A DNA stretch of 24,954 nucleotides, taken from positions 1 through 24,954 of the forward strand of contig DATNPH010000100.1 in assembly GCA_036703315.1 (NCBI GenBank), written 5' to 3'. The position numbers and the translations under genes were made by a program. Under the pieces are notes generated by a model. That model worked only from the letters and a program-made list of their open reading frames with translations. It did no database searches and had not been told where the DNA came from. Positions 1 to 7,513 of this stretch are shown one piece after another; the first letter of the stretch is position 1, and each line of letters begins with the position of its first letter. The DNA comes from DATNPH01 sp036703315. GTDB taxonomy: Bacteria; Cyanobacteriota; Cyanobacteriia; Cyanobacteriales; Coleofasciculaceae.

Positions 1-2
1 CT

Positions 3-131
3 GCCGCATTGAAGCAACAAGTTGAGCAATTTCAGCAACAGATTAATGCCAATCCCCTTGCCTTAGCCGATCGCCTCTGGGTAAAAAGTCACCTTGACCC
101 CGAAGAAGAAAAACTACGGGTTTCAACTTAG
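3..131 (+). CDS. C-terminal end of an unidentified protein (partial)
   Basis: The frame is open from the left edge and ends at TAG 129-131. It encodes 42 residues beginning AALKQQVEQFQQQINANPLA and ending EEEKLRVST. The Q/E-rich start looks like the end of a helix or coiled coil. I do not recognise the family, and the rest of the gene lies outside the window. The in-frame stop and protein-like composition support a real gene end; nothing visible here supports a function. Confidence 0.55.
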   Translation, partial: AALKQQVEQFQQQINANPLALADRLWVKSHLDPEEEKLRVST

Positions 132-168
132 ACGAGGTTTAGCGATTTATTTGATGTTTTCGCTAGAG

Positions 169-363
169 CTAAAAAATTCCAACTAATAGTGGAGAAGCTG
201 TCGGCTCCTGGTTCCGTGACTCCGGCGTATTTTCTTCAGCAGCGATCGCTCCTGGCTCATCCCACAAATCCTCTTCTGGTTCCGGTTCACTCTTCAGTGC
301 TAGCTTGTTCGCATGACTTACATTTTCCTTATATTGTCGGTCTATGTTCCGCCTAGTCCTTTC
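169..363 (-). pseudogene. Possible remnant of an acidic protein's C-terminus
   Basis: The minus frame is open for 64 codons and ends at TAG (169-171). It reads RRNIDRQYKENVSHANKLAL, then an acidic segment EPEPEEDLWDEPG, and ends PLLVGIF. It has no ATG and no usable upstream start, and in-frame stops lie just upstream at 364-366 and 394-396. A neighbouring frame just upstream reads NPEERLRKD, which could be the same protein after a frameshift. Composition is protein-like, but I cannot assign a family and it could be chance. Confidence 0.25.
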
Positions 364-464
364 TTAGCCGTTCTTCAGGGTTCAAGCACCAGGTTACAAG
401 GCAGCAAGGAAAGCATTAGACCAATTCATCGGTGAGGTCAAGAGTGGGGAATGAAAGTATAAAG

Positions 465-597
465 TCTATTAGCCATTTAGCTGAACCTCTTGGGCCAATT
501 CTCTAATGGACTTTCCTAGTGGAATAGGAAAAAATTCCGTATAAAGTAAATTTCGTTAATGCTCTCTTCTCTGCTCCAGGGGGGAGCGCTTTTTTTA
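465..597 (+). ncRNA. Candidate small RNA ending at a rho-independent terminator
   Basis: A -10-like TATAAA at 458-463 is followed by a 7-bp hairpin (TTTCCTA 512-518 with TAGGAAA 525-531, 6-base loop) and then a terminator at 573-597. No gene lies between the upstream stop at 131 and this terminator, and no reading frame with a start fills the interval. The terminator may instead serve the gene ending at 131 or a transcript starting at the second TATAAA (540-545). This is inference from layout only. Confidence 0.25.
573..597 (+). terminator. Rho-independent terminator
   Basis: GCTCC (573-577) pairs with GGAGC (583-587) across a 5-base AGGGG loop and is followed by a run of seven T from 590. 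It is the best-formed intrinsic terminator in the window. It points rightward, away from any complete plus-strand gene. Confidence 0.6.
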
Positions 598-847
598 CTA
601 TCTCATAGAAAAAGGCCAGCTCTCATTCATGCTGCTTTTTGCATAAGGGGCTATCCTCCCTGAACACAATTTTTTTCCCCATTGTTTACAAGCAGGTGGA
701 CAGGCGGCGGCAGGACACGACCGGAGACAGTGGGACGTAGTTGGACAGGAAAGCGTGCTTCATCAACCCTTTAGCTTGCTTGTCACCCCGTCAGGAGGGT
801 GTATTTCATCAACATGCAAATTGCTGTAAGTATTGCTGAGAGTCGAA

Positions 848-1036
848 TCAGCCTTCGTATTCGCTATCAATCTCTATACCAAGCGTGTCTTCATCGATGC
901 GCACATACAAGATATTGGGACGACAGCAAACCTGACAATCTTCAATATAAGACTGCTGCCCACCTGCACTCAGGTCAACAAAGGTTAAATTGGGTTCGCC
1001 ACAGTAGGCACAGGTGTATTCTGCCGTATTTTGCAT
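848..1036 (-). CDS. CPXCG-type cysteine-rich zinc-ribbon protein
   Basis: The protein has 62 residues with two cysteine pairs: C9-A-Y-C12-G and C34-x-x-C37-C38-R-P. Between them is VDLSAGGQQSYIEDCQ, which matches the CPXCG cysteine-rich family as I recall it. The four cysteines probably bind zinc; the family's cellular role is not known to me. Here the first motif is CAYCG rather than CPxCG, so the name-giving proline is missing. The ATG is at 1036-1034. It lies 43 bases behind nadK on the same strand and is probably the last gene of the petM-ycf39-nadK block. No strong Shine-Dalgarno sequence is visible. Confidence 0.8.
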   Translation of the reverse strand: MQNTAEYTCAYCGEPNLTFVDLSAGGQQSYIEDCQVCCRPNILYVRIDEDTLGIEIDSEYEG

Positions 1037-1079
1037 TGAATATGAGAATGAGAGTGGGGAGTAGGAAGAAAATAGCAGC

Positions 1080-2003
1080 CTACGGCAATTCTACTGAGGT
1101 GGGTTTGGCGATGTGAGGTAAGCCCCAACCTAACTTTTCTCGCAAAATTCGGAAAAACTCTGGTGACTGCAAGCGGATAAACCGCGCTGAATAAGGCGAT
1201 CGCTCTATCTGCACCTGATCATCCTGTAGCACATAGCATCCAGCATTACCATCAACCACCAGTATCAGCTGATTGGGAGTCGCAGGAAAAATTGATACTG
1301 GCTCATTATCTGCAAAAACCAATGCCCTAGATGCTAAGGAATGAGGGCAAATTGGCACCAATTGCAGTACTGGCACCCCAGGTGCTACAACAGCTCCCCC
1401 AGCACTGAGAGAATAAGCCGTTGAACCAGTCGGTGTTGAGAGAATGACACCATCCGCCGCAATATCCACCACGGCATGACGCCCAATTTGAATTTCAAAA
1501 TGGCACATACAGGTCAATGGCTCCCGGTGCAGCACCATCTCATTTAGGCACAGTGCCTCCCACCAAAGGTTATCCTTGCGAAGCACCCGAACTCTCAGCA
1601 TCGTTCGTTCTTCAACTTCATATTCTCCTGCCATTACCTGTTCCAAGACAGAATGAAGCTGATTGACATAAGCTTCCGTCAGGAAACCCATGTGACCGGT
1701 ATTCACCGTCAACAGTGGGATAGCATAGGGAGCGACTTGGCGAAAAGCCGCCAGAACTGTCCCATCTCCCCCCAGCACGATCGCAAAAGACATCTTTTCA
1801 TCAAAACCGGGAGGTGCTAGCTTGTCCAACGGAGTATGACAAACCGGAGAATCAGGAAGTGAATAACCAAGGATACCTCCAAGTCCGGTAGCCATACAGA
1901 CTTCCCAACCTGAGGCTATCAGCTTGTCTTGCAACTCCGCAGCGACACGACAAGCTACGGGTTTGAGGTCGTTGTATATAATGCCTACTTTGGGCACGCT
2001 CAC
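1080..2003 (-). CDS. nadK: NAD(+) kinase
   Basis: This cytoplasmic enzyme phosphorylates NAD to NADP with ATP (or polyphosphate in some members), supplying NADP for photosynthetic electron transport. The 307 residues show the family signatures: GGDGT at 78-82 with catalytic D80, TGHMGFLTE at 102-110, the NE pair at 154-155, and the glycine-rich TPTGSTAYSLSAGG at 190-203. The length and the ending GWGLPHIAKPTSVELP fit the slr0400-type cyanobacterial enzyme; cyanobacteria usually carry a second paralog elsewhere. The start is GTG at 2003-2001, because an in-frame stop lies close upstream and no ATG is available; GTG at codon 3 is an alternative. It sits 258 bases behind ycf39, as in Synechocystis, where slr0399 and slr0400 are neighbours. 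Confidence 0.95.
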   Translation of the reverse strand: MSVPKVGIIYNDLKPVACRVAAELQDKLIASGWEVCMATGLGGILGYSLPDSPVCHTPLDKLAPPGFDEKMSFAIVLGGDGTVLAAFRQVAPYAIPLLTVNTGHMGFLTEAYVNQLHSVLEQVMAGEYEVEERTMLRVRVLRKDNLWWEALCLNEMVLHREPLTCMCHFEIQIGRHAVVDIAADGVILSTPTGSTAYSLSAGGAVVAPGVPVLQLVPICPHSLASRALVFADNEPVSIFPATPNQLILVVDGNAGCYVLQDDQVQIERSPYSARFIRLQSPEFFRILREKLGWGLPHIAKPTSVELP

Positions 2004-2261
2004 CAGTCCGCGTAGTGGTCAAGTAATCTGGAACAATTAGCAATTTGGCATGAGCTTAGACAGGGAATTCCCTAGCAAAGCCAAACAACCGTTCACTCCG
2101 CAAGCTACTTATCATAGAGCGAAGGCGTCAATAGCAACAGTAGCAAACTACCTGCTTCCCCTGAGAGAGAGACGCCTTGGGCTAAGGCTCCAGTATTTTT
2201 GCTTATCAACTAATTTTATCGTGATATAAATTAATCGCCCTCACTTTGCCCAAAAGCCTTG

Positions 2262-3245
2262 CTAGGTTTTCGATTTAAAGGGAGTTTTTTTCTTGGCTTT
2301 TTGTTTGGCTTTGTTGGTCTCGTATTCGATTTCCTTTAGCTTTTTCAGAATTCGACTAAAGTAGTCTTTCAGATAAGATTCTAAAGTTGTAGTTTCCTTA
2401 GGATCTAGACCAAAGACCTCGTATACTTCGTCCATTGGTGCATCTAATGGTTTGCCACTTGCCAACACCTCGGTGAATGACAATCGATCAGCGATATTCC
2501 AGCCCCACTGAAAAAATCGTACAAAAGAGCGCACTCCACGCAAGACGCCGAGGGGTAATCGGGCGATTTTGGCATCTTTTCCAGACAACCGCTCACACAG
2601 GCGGATGATTTCATAGGCACCCCAGGCACGAGTTCCCACAACTGGAAATGACTTATTTTCTGTTTCTGGAACTTCAAGGGCGCGAACGGCAAATTTGGCA
2701 ATATCCTGAGTGTCCATATAGGCGATCGCAGAAGAATCGCCAGTAATCCAAACAGCCTGCCCATCCAAAATCGGAATCGCATACTGACCAATCAGCCCTT
2801 GTAGAAAGCCACTGGGCTTCAAAATCGTGTAGTTCAATCCTGATTCGGCTATGAAAAGTTCTGTACACCGCTTGATTTCCATCAGGGGCACCTGAGGAAA
2901 ATTTTGAGCATCCAGAATTGAGAAAAAGATAAACCGTTCGATACCCGCAGCAATACTGGCTTGAATCAGCGCTACTTTGCCATCCCAGTCCACCTGTTTG
3001 ATGGTAAGAGAGTCTGTCGGTCGGGATGTTGCCGCATCAATGACCGCAGTAATACCTTCGAGTGCCGGCGGTAGAGTTTCCGGGTTTGTCAGGTCGCCTT
3101 GTACAATTTCGGCACCCCATTCTTTTAGAAAGGCCGCCTTTCTAGAGCTGCGGACCAAGCAGCGCACTTGATGGCCTTCGTCTAGCGCACGACGAACCAC
3201 CTGTCTTCCCAAGGTGCCAGTTGCACCCACGACCAACAAGTTCAT
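2262..3245 (-). CDS. ycf39: Ycf39-type SDR protein, photosystem II assembly factor
   Basis: This is an atypical short-chain dehydrogenase/NmrA-like protein. The N-terminal Rossmann motif GATGTLGRQVV binds NAD(P), and the conserved region after VRCLVRSSRKAAFLKEWGAE matches Ycf39 (HCF244 in plants). Known Ycf39 binds high-light-inducible proteins and helps deliver chlorophyll to newly made D1 in photosystem II reaction-centre assembly at the thylakoid membrane. The lysine-rich tail (KAKQKAKKKTPFKSK) is unusual but harmless to the call. The ATG at 3245-3243 is preferred over the TTG one codon earlier. Its neighbours petM and nadK support the photosynthetic assignment. Confidence 0.9.
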   Translation of the reverse strand: MNLLVVGATGTLGRQVVRRALDEGHQVRCLVRSSRKAAFLKEWGAEIVQGDLTNPETLPPALEGITAVIDAATSRPTDSLTIKQVDWDGKVALIQASIAAGIERFIFFSILDAQNFPQVPLMEIKRCTELFIAESGLNYTILKPSGFLQGLIGQYAIPILDGQAVWITGDSSAIAYMDTQDIAKFAVRALEVPETENKSFPVVGTRAWGAYEIIRLCERLSGKDAKIARLPLGVLRGVRSFVRFFQWGWNIADRLSFTEVLASGKPLDAPMDEVYEVFGLDPKETTTLESYLKDYFSRILKKLKEIEYETNKAKQKAKKKTPFKSKT

Positions 3246-3421
3246 CAAGGATTTTTAGTAAAGAATCTTAAATTTTCTATACAATCTTATCAGAAATGCT
3301 TGCACCAGACCAGCATAAAGGTAATAAATACTCTCTCTCAAGGCAAAATGCTTTAGCCAGTGCAGCTAGAAGCCCCATAACAAAAGAATACTTGGCAATA
3401 AGAGCTGTCACTTCAGTGATA

Positions 3422-3515
3422 CCGATGTGAGGACAAAAACAAGTAGCTGAGAGCCTGATAACAACTGCACTAACATAGAGTGTGCAAACTCTACACAACA
3501 GCATCCTCACATCGG
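3422..3515. repeat. 12-bp inverted repeat enclosing a hairpin, behind petM
   Basis: CCGATGTGAGGA (3422-3433) and TCCTCACATCGG (3504-3515) are perfect reverse complements 70 bases apart. Inside lies a second hairpin, TAGAGT (3476-3481) with ACTCTA (3488-3493). The element begins 8 bases past the petM stop in the direction of petM transcription. It could be a 3'-UTR structure that stabilises or ends the petM message, or a miniature transposon remnant; no target duplication is seen. Confidence 0.55.
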
Positions 3516-3523
3516 CAACGCCT

Positions 3524-3637
3524 TTAAGGTGATTCTTCTTCGCCCCCTTGGATTTTGAGCAATAAAAAGCCCAAGCCCAAGCCCACGAGAATTAGAGTAA
3601 AGGACAATACCGCTGCATTAAACATCTCACCATTCAT
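3524..3637 (-). CDS. petM: Cytochrome b6f complex subunit 7 (PetM)
   Basis: This 37-residue single-span thylakoid protein reads MNGEMFNAAVLSFTLILVGL and ends LLLKIQGGEEESP. The pattern (short N-terminus, one membrane helix of about residues 9-27, then LLKIQG and an acidic tail) is that of PetM, a small peripheral helix of the cytochrome b6f complex that carries electrons from plastoquinol to plastocyanin. The ATG at 3637-3635 has GGGAG (3652-3648) about 10 bases upstream. It is the first gene of the petM-ycf39-nadK block and runs divergently from pdxA. Confidence 0.92.
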   Translation of the reverse strand: MNGEMFNAAVLSFTLILVGLGLGFLLLKIQGGEEESP

Positions 3638-3958
3638 AGTTTCTAGTCTCCCAGTGCGTTACTAAAGCGTGCGCGTAGTGCGATCGCTAAAAATTTTAAT
3701 AACTCTAACATTTCTTCGCCCCATCACCGTCTCACACCTAGGAACTAAGACAGAGTAAACGATGGCTCATAGCCCACAGACAATTAGCAATCAACTATTA
3801 GCAATCAGCGTTTACCTGTATGTGACATTCATCAACTGAAATGGTATTAGGAGGCATTCATGCCTACAGGGAGTATTTTAGAGCTGTAAGGCGGTACATC
3901 TCCAGGAAAAAGCCTTGTAATTGGTTGTAATGGCACACAAGAGGCGATCGCAAGCAAT
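3638..3958. promoter_or_regulatory. Divergent intergenic region between petM and pdxA
   Basis: These 321 bases must hold the promoters of both petM (leftward) and pdxA (rightward). I see a HIP1 octamer near 3680, an AT-rich patch (about 3690-3710) that could hold the petM -10, and a 14-base direct repeat built on ATTAGCAATCA at about 3782-3807. GCATTCATGC near 3853 is a small palindrome. I cannot place either promoter with confidence. Confidence 0.4.
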
Positions 3959-5089
3959 ATGAAAACAGAGCAAACTTTCTTTACACAAAAACCCAGTTCA
4001 GGGCAAGGGCATCCCCGGTTAGCCGTTACCTTAGGAGATCCAGCAGGGATTGGGCCAGAAGTAGTGCTCAAGGCGTTAGCAGACCCAGAAGCTACTACTG
4101 ATTGTGAGATAACAGTGATTGGCAGCCGATCGCTGTTGCAATCTACCTACAGCCATCTGCGGCGACAGACTCTTGAAAATGGAGATGTTCTAGCCGATCC
4201 AGAACAATTATCAATTCTCGACATTGAGTTAGAGCCATCAACTGAACGAGAAATTACTTTAGGTATTGGTAATGCAGCGAGTGGCGCAGCAAGTTTTTCT
4301 TATCTGGAAAAAGCGATCGCCTGTATCCTTGCGGGTGAGTTTGATGGCATTGTTACCGCACCAATTGCCAAGTCTTTATGGAAGGCGGCGGGACATGAGT
4401 ATCCAGGTCAAACTGAAGTACTAGCGCAGTACGCTGGTGTTGAGAGGTTCGGGATGTTATTTGTGGCGCGATCGCCTTATAGCGATTGGTCGCTACGCAC
4501 CCTATTAGCCACAACACATATACCCCTTCGTCAAGTAGCAGATACCCTGACACCTGAGTTGATGACGAAAAAACTGGATCTACTGGTGGAGTGCTTGCAC
4601 AGCGATTTTGGTTTAGAGACACCTCAGATTGCGATTTCTGGGTTAAATCCTCATAGTGGTGAACAGGGTCAACTAGGTCGTGAAGAACAAGACTGGTTAA
4701 TTCCCTGGCTAGAGCAAGAACGCCAGAAACGTCCTCATCTGCGGCTGGATGGTCCTGTTCCACCTGATACGCTCTGGGTCAAAGCTGGTCACGCCTGGTA
4801 TGGAGAGGGGCACGGGGGGAGAGCAAGCCAAAATCTAAAATCTAAAGTCCAAAATCTCCCCGATGCTTATCTCGCGCTTTATCATGACCAAGGCTTAATC
4901 CCTGTAAAACTGATGGCATTTGACCGAGCGATCAACACAACTATTGGTTTACCTTTCGTTCGCACCTCTCCTGACCACGGCACAGCATTTGATATTGCAG
5001 GTCAAGGTATTGCCAATGCGACCAGTATGAAAGCTGCCATTGAGCTAGCTGCTGAACTGGTTAATCAACGCTTAGGTATTCGACGTTAG
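3959..5089 (+). CDS. pdxA: 4-hydroxythreonine-4-phosphate dehydrogenase
   Basis: PdxA oxidises 4-phosphohydroxy-threonine with NAD(P) in the DXP-dependent vitamin B6 pathway, giving the substrate for PdxJ. The 376 residues contain TLGDPAGIGPEV (24-35) and the metal-binding histidines H187 (TTHIPL), H232 (SGLNPHSGEQG) and H309 (YHDQG), with H147 near the substrate (GHEYPGQTE). The C-terminus RTSPDHGTAFDIAG is typical. Residues about 284-300 carry an extra stretch, RASQNLKSKVQNL, coded largely by four 7-base repeats at 4829-4856; it sits just before the YHDQG segment and probably forms a surface loop. The first 18 residues before RLAVTLGDP are a longer N-terminus than usual. The 3' end overlaps the convergent mscS gene by 18 bases. 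Confidence 0.95.
   Translation: MKTEQTFFTQKPSSGQGHPRLAVTLGDPAGIGPEVVLKALADPEATTDCEITVIGSRSLLQSTYSHLRRQTLENGDVLADPEQLSILDIELEPSTEREITLGIGNAASGAASFSYLEKAIACILAGEFDGIVTAPIAKSLWKAAGHEYPGQTEVLAQYAGVERFGMLFVARSPYSDWSLRTLLATTHIPLRQVADTLTPELMTKKLDLLVECLHSDFGLETPQIAISGLNPHSGEQGQLGREEQDWLIPWLEQERQKRPHLRLDGPVPPDTLWVKAGHAWYGEGHGGRASQNLKSKVQNLPDAYLALYHDQGLIPVKLMAFDRAINTTIGLPFVRTSPDHGTAFDIAGQGIANATSMKAAIELAAELVNQRLGIRR
4829..4856 (+). repeat. Four 7-base repeats inside pdxA
   Basis: The units are CAAAATC, TAAAATC, TAAAGTC and CAAAATC. They are in frame and encode about QNLKSKVQN in a region where other PdxA proteins have a shorter loop (from memory of the family). Repeats of this period are otherwise intergenic in this window. 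Confidence 0.75.
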
Positions 5090-6085
5090 ATTTTGAGCGA
5101 TCGCGCTTCCGTTCCCATCTGTTTGTGCCCGCATTTCAGCCAGCTTTCTCAGCGAACCGCCGATGCTGCGTGGTTGTGGTACCTCTCGCTTCCCCGCGGG
5201 CCATCCCTCTCGTTGATGGGAGCGATTGCCATCTGTTTCTTCTGTCTGGTCATGGAATAGAATTTGCTGGGTTGGGAAGGGTAGATCAATCCCGTTGCTA
5301 GTGAGTTTTTTCTTGATTGCCGTAAGCACCTTGTCCTGGGTGTCGAGAGCATCCGCACGTCGCGGTGGCTGAATCCACCACCGGGTACGGATGTTCACGG
5401 TACTTTCAGCCAGTGCTACTACGAGAGCATCAGGGGGCGGGTCTGTCAAGACACCATCTACGCTGGCGATCGCTTCGAGAATTAGCTGCTTAGCTCGATC
5501 AATGTCATCACCATAGCCAATACCGACATCGTACTCTAGACGGCGCTTATCGAAGGCGGTATTAACGGTTATTGAATTCGTAAAAAGCTCAGAGTTGGGA
5601 ATGACGATGCGACGACCATCATAGGTTTTGATTGTCGTGGCACGCGTCTGAATGTTTTCGACCGTTCCCTCAAAGTTTTTGAAGACGATCTGGTCGTTGA
5701 TTCTGAACGGTTCAGTTAACAGAATCAGGATACCAGCTAGGAAGTTCTGGAGAATATCCCGGAATGCGAAACCAATGGCTACACCACTGATACCCAGTAG
5801 CTGAACCAAATCCCCTGCTTTGAATGACGGGATGACAATCGATAAGGCGACAAACAGACCAACTAAAATAATAATTCCTTGCGACAAACGTCTAAGTACC
5901 AGCCCCAGATTTCGAGCGTGTCGATGCTTTGTCGTGAGGCGTCTTACCAGAGATTTGATTGCCCTTGCCGCGAAAAAAAACAGTACGAAGACAATCAACG
6001 CCAATATAACGTTTGGCAGCATTGCGATCGCGCTATTGAGCATTCCCTGAATTTTCGACCACGCTGCTGACGCCCCAGATATCAT
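5072..6085 (-). CDS. Small-conductance mechanosensitive channel (MscS family)
   Basis: This is an inner-membrane channel that opens under membrane tension and releases solutes after osmotic downshift. It has 337 residues. Membrane segments lie at about 20-42 and 65-87, followed by the pore-lining helix 92-122, which carries the family pattern GISGVAIGFAFRDILQNFLAG. The cytoplasmic beta domain follows (GTVENIQTRATTIKTYDGRR, then VIPNS), and then an alpha/beta domain to about 285. The last 50 residues are hydrophilic and look disordered. The ATG at 6085 is preceded by GAGGAG 7 bases upstream, but that site is one arm of a 9-bp inverted repeat (6087-6128). It converges with pdxA. Confidence 0.92.
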   Translation of the reverse strand: MISGASAAWSKIQGMLNSAIAMLPNVILALIVFVLFFFAARAIKSLVRRLTTKHRHARNLGLVLRRLSQGIIILVGLFVALSIVIPSFKAGDLVQLLGISGVAIGFAFRDILQNFLAGILILLTEPFRINDQIVFKNFEGTVENIQTRATTIKTYDGRRIVIPNSELFTNSITVNTAFDKRRLEYDVGIGYGDDIDRAKQLILEAIASVDGVLTDPPPDALVVALAESTVNIRTRWWIQPPRRADALDTQDKVLTAIKKKLTSNGIDLPFPTQQILFHDQTEETDGNRSHQREGWPAGKREVPQPRSIGGSLRKLAEMRAQTDGNGSAIAQNLTSNT

Positions 6086-6441
6086 GACTTCTCCTCGCTA
6101 ACAAATCGTTTTTGATGCTAGGAGAAGTTAGAAATATTGGAATCTATCCCAGGTTTACAAGTAGCTGTTTTAGATCTATAAATCAAGAGTTATAGAAAGC
6201 TAAGAGTAGATACCGCTGCCTATACAGACGTTTGCTGAGCCATTTTTATAACTAACCACAAACGTTGTCTTAATTTTCGTACTTGCAAGATTGTTCTATC
6301 CCTAGAAGGATGATTAGTTGTTTTCAAGCCAGCCTCAATAAAGCTTTGGGAGTAAATTGCCACGCCCCATCATTCCTGAAGTTTTTGTAAGGTTTTGTTG
6401 ATGCTCCACTATTACGCCAGCTTTGCAGGTTCTAACAGAGG
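6086..6441. other. Intergenic region upstream of the mscS-type gene
   Basis: Apart from the inverted repeat at 6087-6128, these 356 bases are AT-rich and hold no reading frame that I find convincing. They separate two minus-strand genes and should contain the mscS promoter, which I cannot place. Confidence 0.35.
6087..6128 (-). promoter_or_regulatory. Hairpin that can mask the mscS ribosome-binding site
   Basis: On the minus strand ACTTCTCCT (6128-6120) is a perfect complement of AGGAGAAGT (6095-6087), which contains the Shine-Dalgarno sequence and ends one base before the ATG at 6085. After one A/G mismatch the stem can continue with two G-C pairs, leaving a loop of about 18 bases. If formed in the mRNA, the stem would hide the ribosome-binding site. 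It resembles an RNA thermometer or other translational switch, though this is inferred from sequence only. Confidence 0.5.
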
Positions 6442-6897
6442 TCAGTTTTGCTGAGCATCATAGAAAAGGGTTCGACGAGAATCTTCTATCGGCCAGTCTT
6501 CATTTTCACCTCCAAGGATTAATCGTTGAATAGTGACATATTCTTTAGAAAGCTGCCGCAGAGAATTGATCAAAACATCAAGAGCTAGGGCGTCACTGGT
6601 ACCTAGATCAAACCAGCAACGTGCCCAAGTGCCTTGATAATCAAAATCACTCTTATTATGCATGAGTGCCATCATGCTGTTGTCTGCTTGATCTTCGTCA
6701 TAGTCCATGTAGCTGATATCAAGACCAACGTCCTGAATCTGAAGGTTTTCAGCATCAAATCCTCCCAGCTTGCCTAAGAAAAACCAAGAGTTGAAAACTT
6801 CTTCCACATATTCCTTTTCGGTTGGAGAAGGAACGGTGCTGAACTCCAGCCAAATCCACAAATCGAAAGGGTTAAACTCGCGAAACTGTACCTGCAT
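6442..6897 (-). CDS. DUF3531-type conserved cyanobacterial protein
   Basis: This 151-residue soluble protein has no signal peptide or membrane segment. The start MQVQFREFNPFDLWIWLEF and the following VEEVFNSWFFLGKLGGF match what I recall of DUF3531, a family of cyanobacteria and plastid-bearing organisms. Its function is unknown to me. The acidic middle (SYMDYDEDQADN) and the C-terminal helix with SLRQLSKEYVTIQRLILGG are also characteristic. The ATG is at 6897-6895 with no clear Shine-Dalgarno. It is flanked by long gaps, so it is probably transcribed alone. Confidence 0.65.
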   Translation of the reverse strand: MQVQFREFNPFDLWIWLEFSTVPSPTEKEYVEEVFNSWFFLGKLGGFDAENLQIQDVGLDISYMDYDEDQADNSMMALMHNKSDFDYQGTWARCWFDLGTSDALALDVLINSLRQLSKEYVTIQRLILGGENEDWPIEDSRRTLFYDAQQN

Positions 6898-7513
6898 TAC
6901 TTTGAATGTTTCAGGGTCGTGATCATTGTATCGAAAAGCAACGAAGCTTTTTCCAACAACTAGAGCAAGCCCTGAGCAGTGGATGTTGACCTGTCTCGGC
7001 TAGTGTTACCAGGCCCCCTTCGGGGGAGGGAATAGGGAATAGGGTGACGCTGGCATTCGGAGGAGGACTCCGAATGTTAACGACGTTAGGAGCGTCGGAA
7101 ACGCACCCGCAGGGAACAGACAAATAAAAACTTTAGTTGTGGGTCTAAAGCCAATAAGAGAGCAAAAATTTGTTTTGAGAGGCGCACAACAGAGAAAACA
7201 AGGCGTCCTTATTCCAATCTTACGTTTTTCAACCCCCAGATGAGAGTGACGAGGTTCCCGTTCCCTTTGAATGAATTCTTTTCTCCTAGCCGATGATGGG
7301 TATTAGGGTAAAGTTTTCACCCCAAGTCAATCAATGTTTACAGTGACCAGACCACGAGTAAATCTGTTCTGGCTTCAGAACTCCCTTATGCCAGATTTCT
7401 AACTTTTGGATAGATGGCATCTCAAACTTCTGGGCGATACTAAGGGTTTCTAACTTGTGCGACCTTACACAAGTAAGCATAATCACTCACTGTTAAGAAG
7501 CACAAGAAAAAAC
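6898..7513. other. Long divergent gap with hairpin cluster
   Basis: No gene is seen in these 616 bases between two divergent genes. 7014-7097 holds three successive hairpins. A nested structure lies at about 7354-7400: AAATCTG pairs with CAGATTT, and TTCTG with CAGAA inside. The remainder looks unremarkable. The promoters of both flanking genes should be here but I cannot place them. Confidence 0.4.
7014..7097. repeat. Three tandem palindromes (small dispersed repeat type)
   Basis: CCCCC-TTC-GGGGG (7014-7026), CATTCGGAG-GAGGA-CTCCGAATG (7054-7076, nine perfect pairs) and CGACG-TTAGGAG-CGTCG (7081-7097) follow one another. Between the first two lies a GGGAATA repeat of 7 bases. The layout resembles the modular small palindromic repeats of cyanobacterial genomes; similar TTC-loop units are found inside the kinase gene at 20102-20155. 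Confidence 0.55.

Larger units (their letters stand above)
132..847. other. Long intergenic stretch with gene debris and regulatory structure
   Basis: No intact gene is visible in these 716 bases. They hold a 64-codon minus-strand frame without a normal start (169-363), a 28-codon plus frame with no start codon (368-454), two TATAAA boxes (458-463 and 540-545), a 7-bp hairpin (512-531) and a strong terminator (573-597). From about 690 to 760 there is a purine-rich tract with repeated GGACA-like words. The stretch looks like decayed DNA around a possible small RNA. Confidence 0.5.

Noticed and set aside
799..1116. 105-codon plus frame over the zinc-ribbon gene
   Set aside because: Antisense to the conserved cysteine-rich gene; no motif of its own.
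3277..3510. 77-codon minus frame between petM and ycf39
   Set aside because: Cysteine-rich, no family resemblance, and it starts inside the 12-bp inverted repeat; best explained as chance frame through a structured element.
4353..4763. 136-codon frame antisense to pdxA
   Set aside because: Lies entirely inside a clear pdxA gene and has no recognisable domain.
6923..7123. 66-codon minus frame
   Set aside because: Formed by the hairpin cluster and heptad repeats, with no domain signal.
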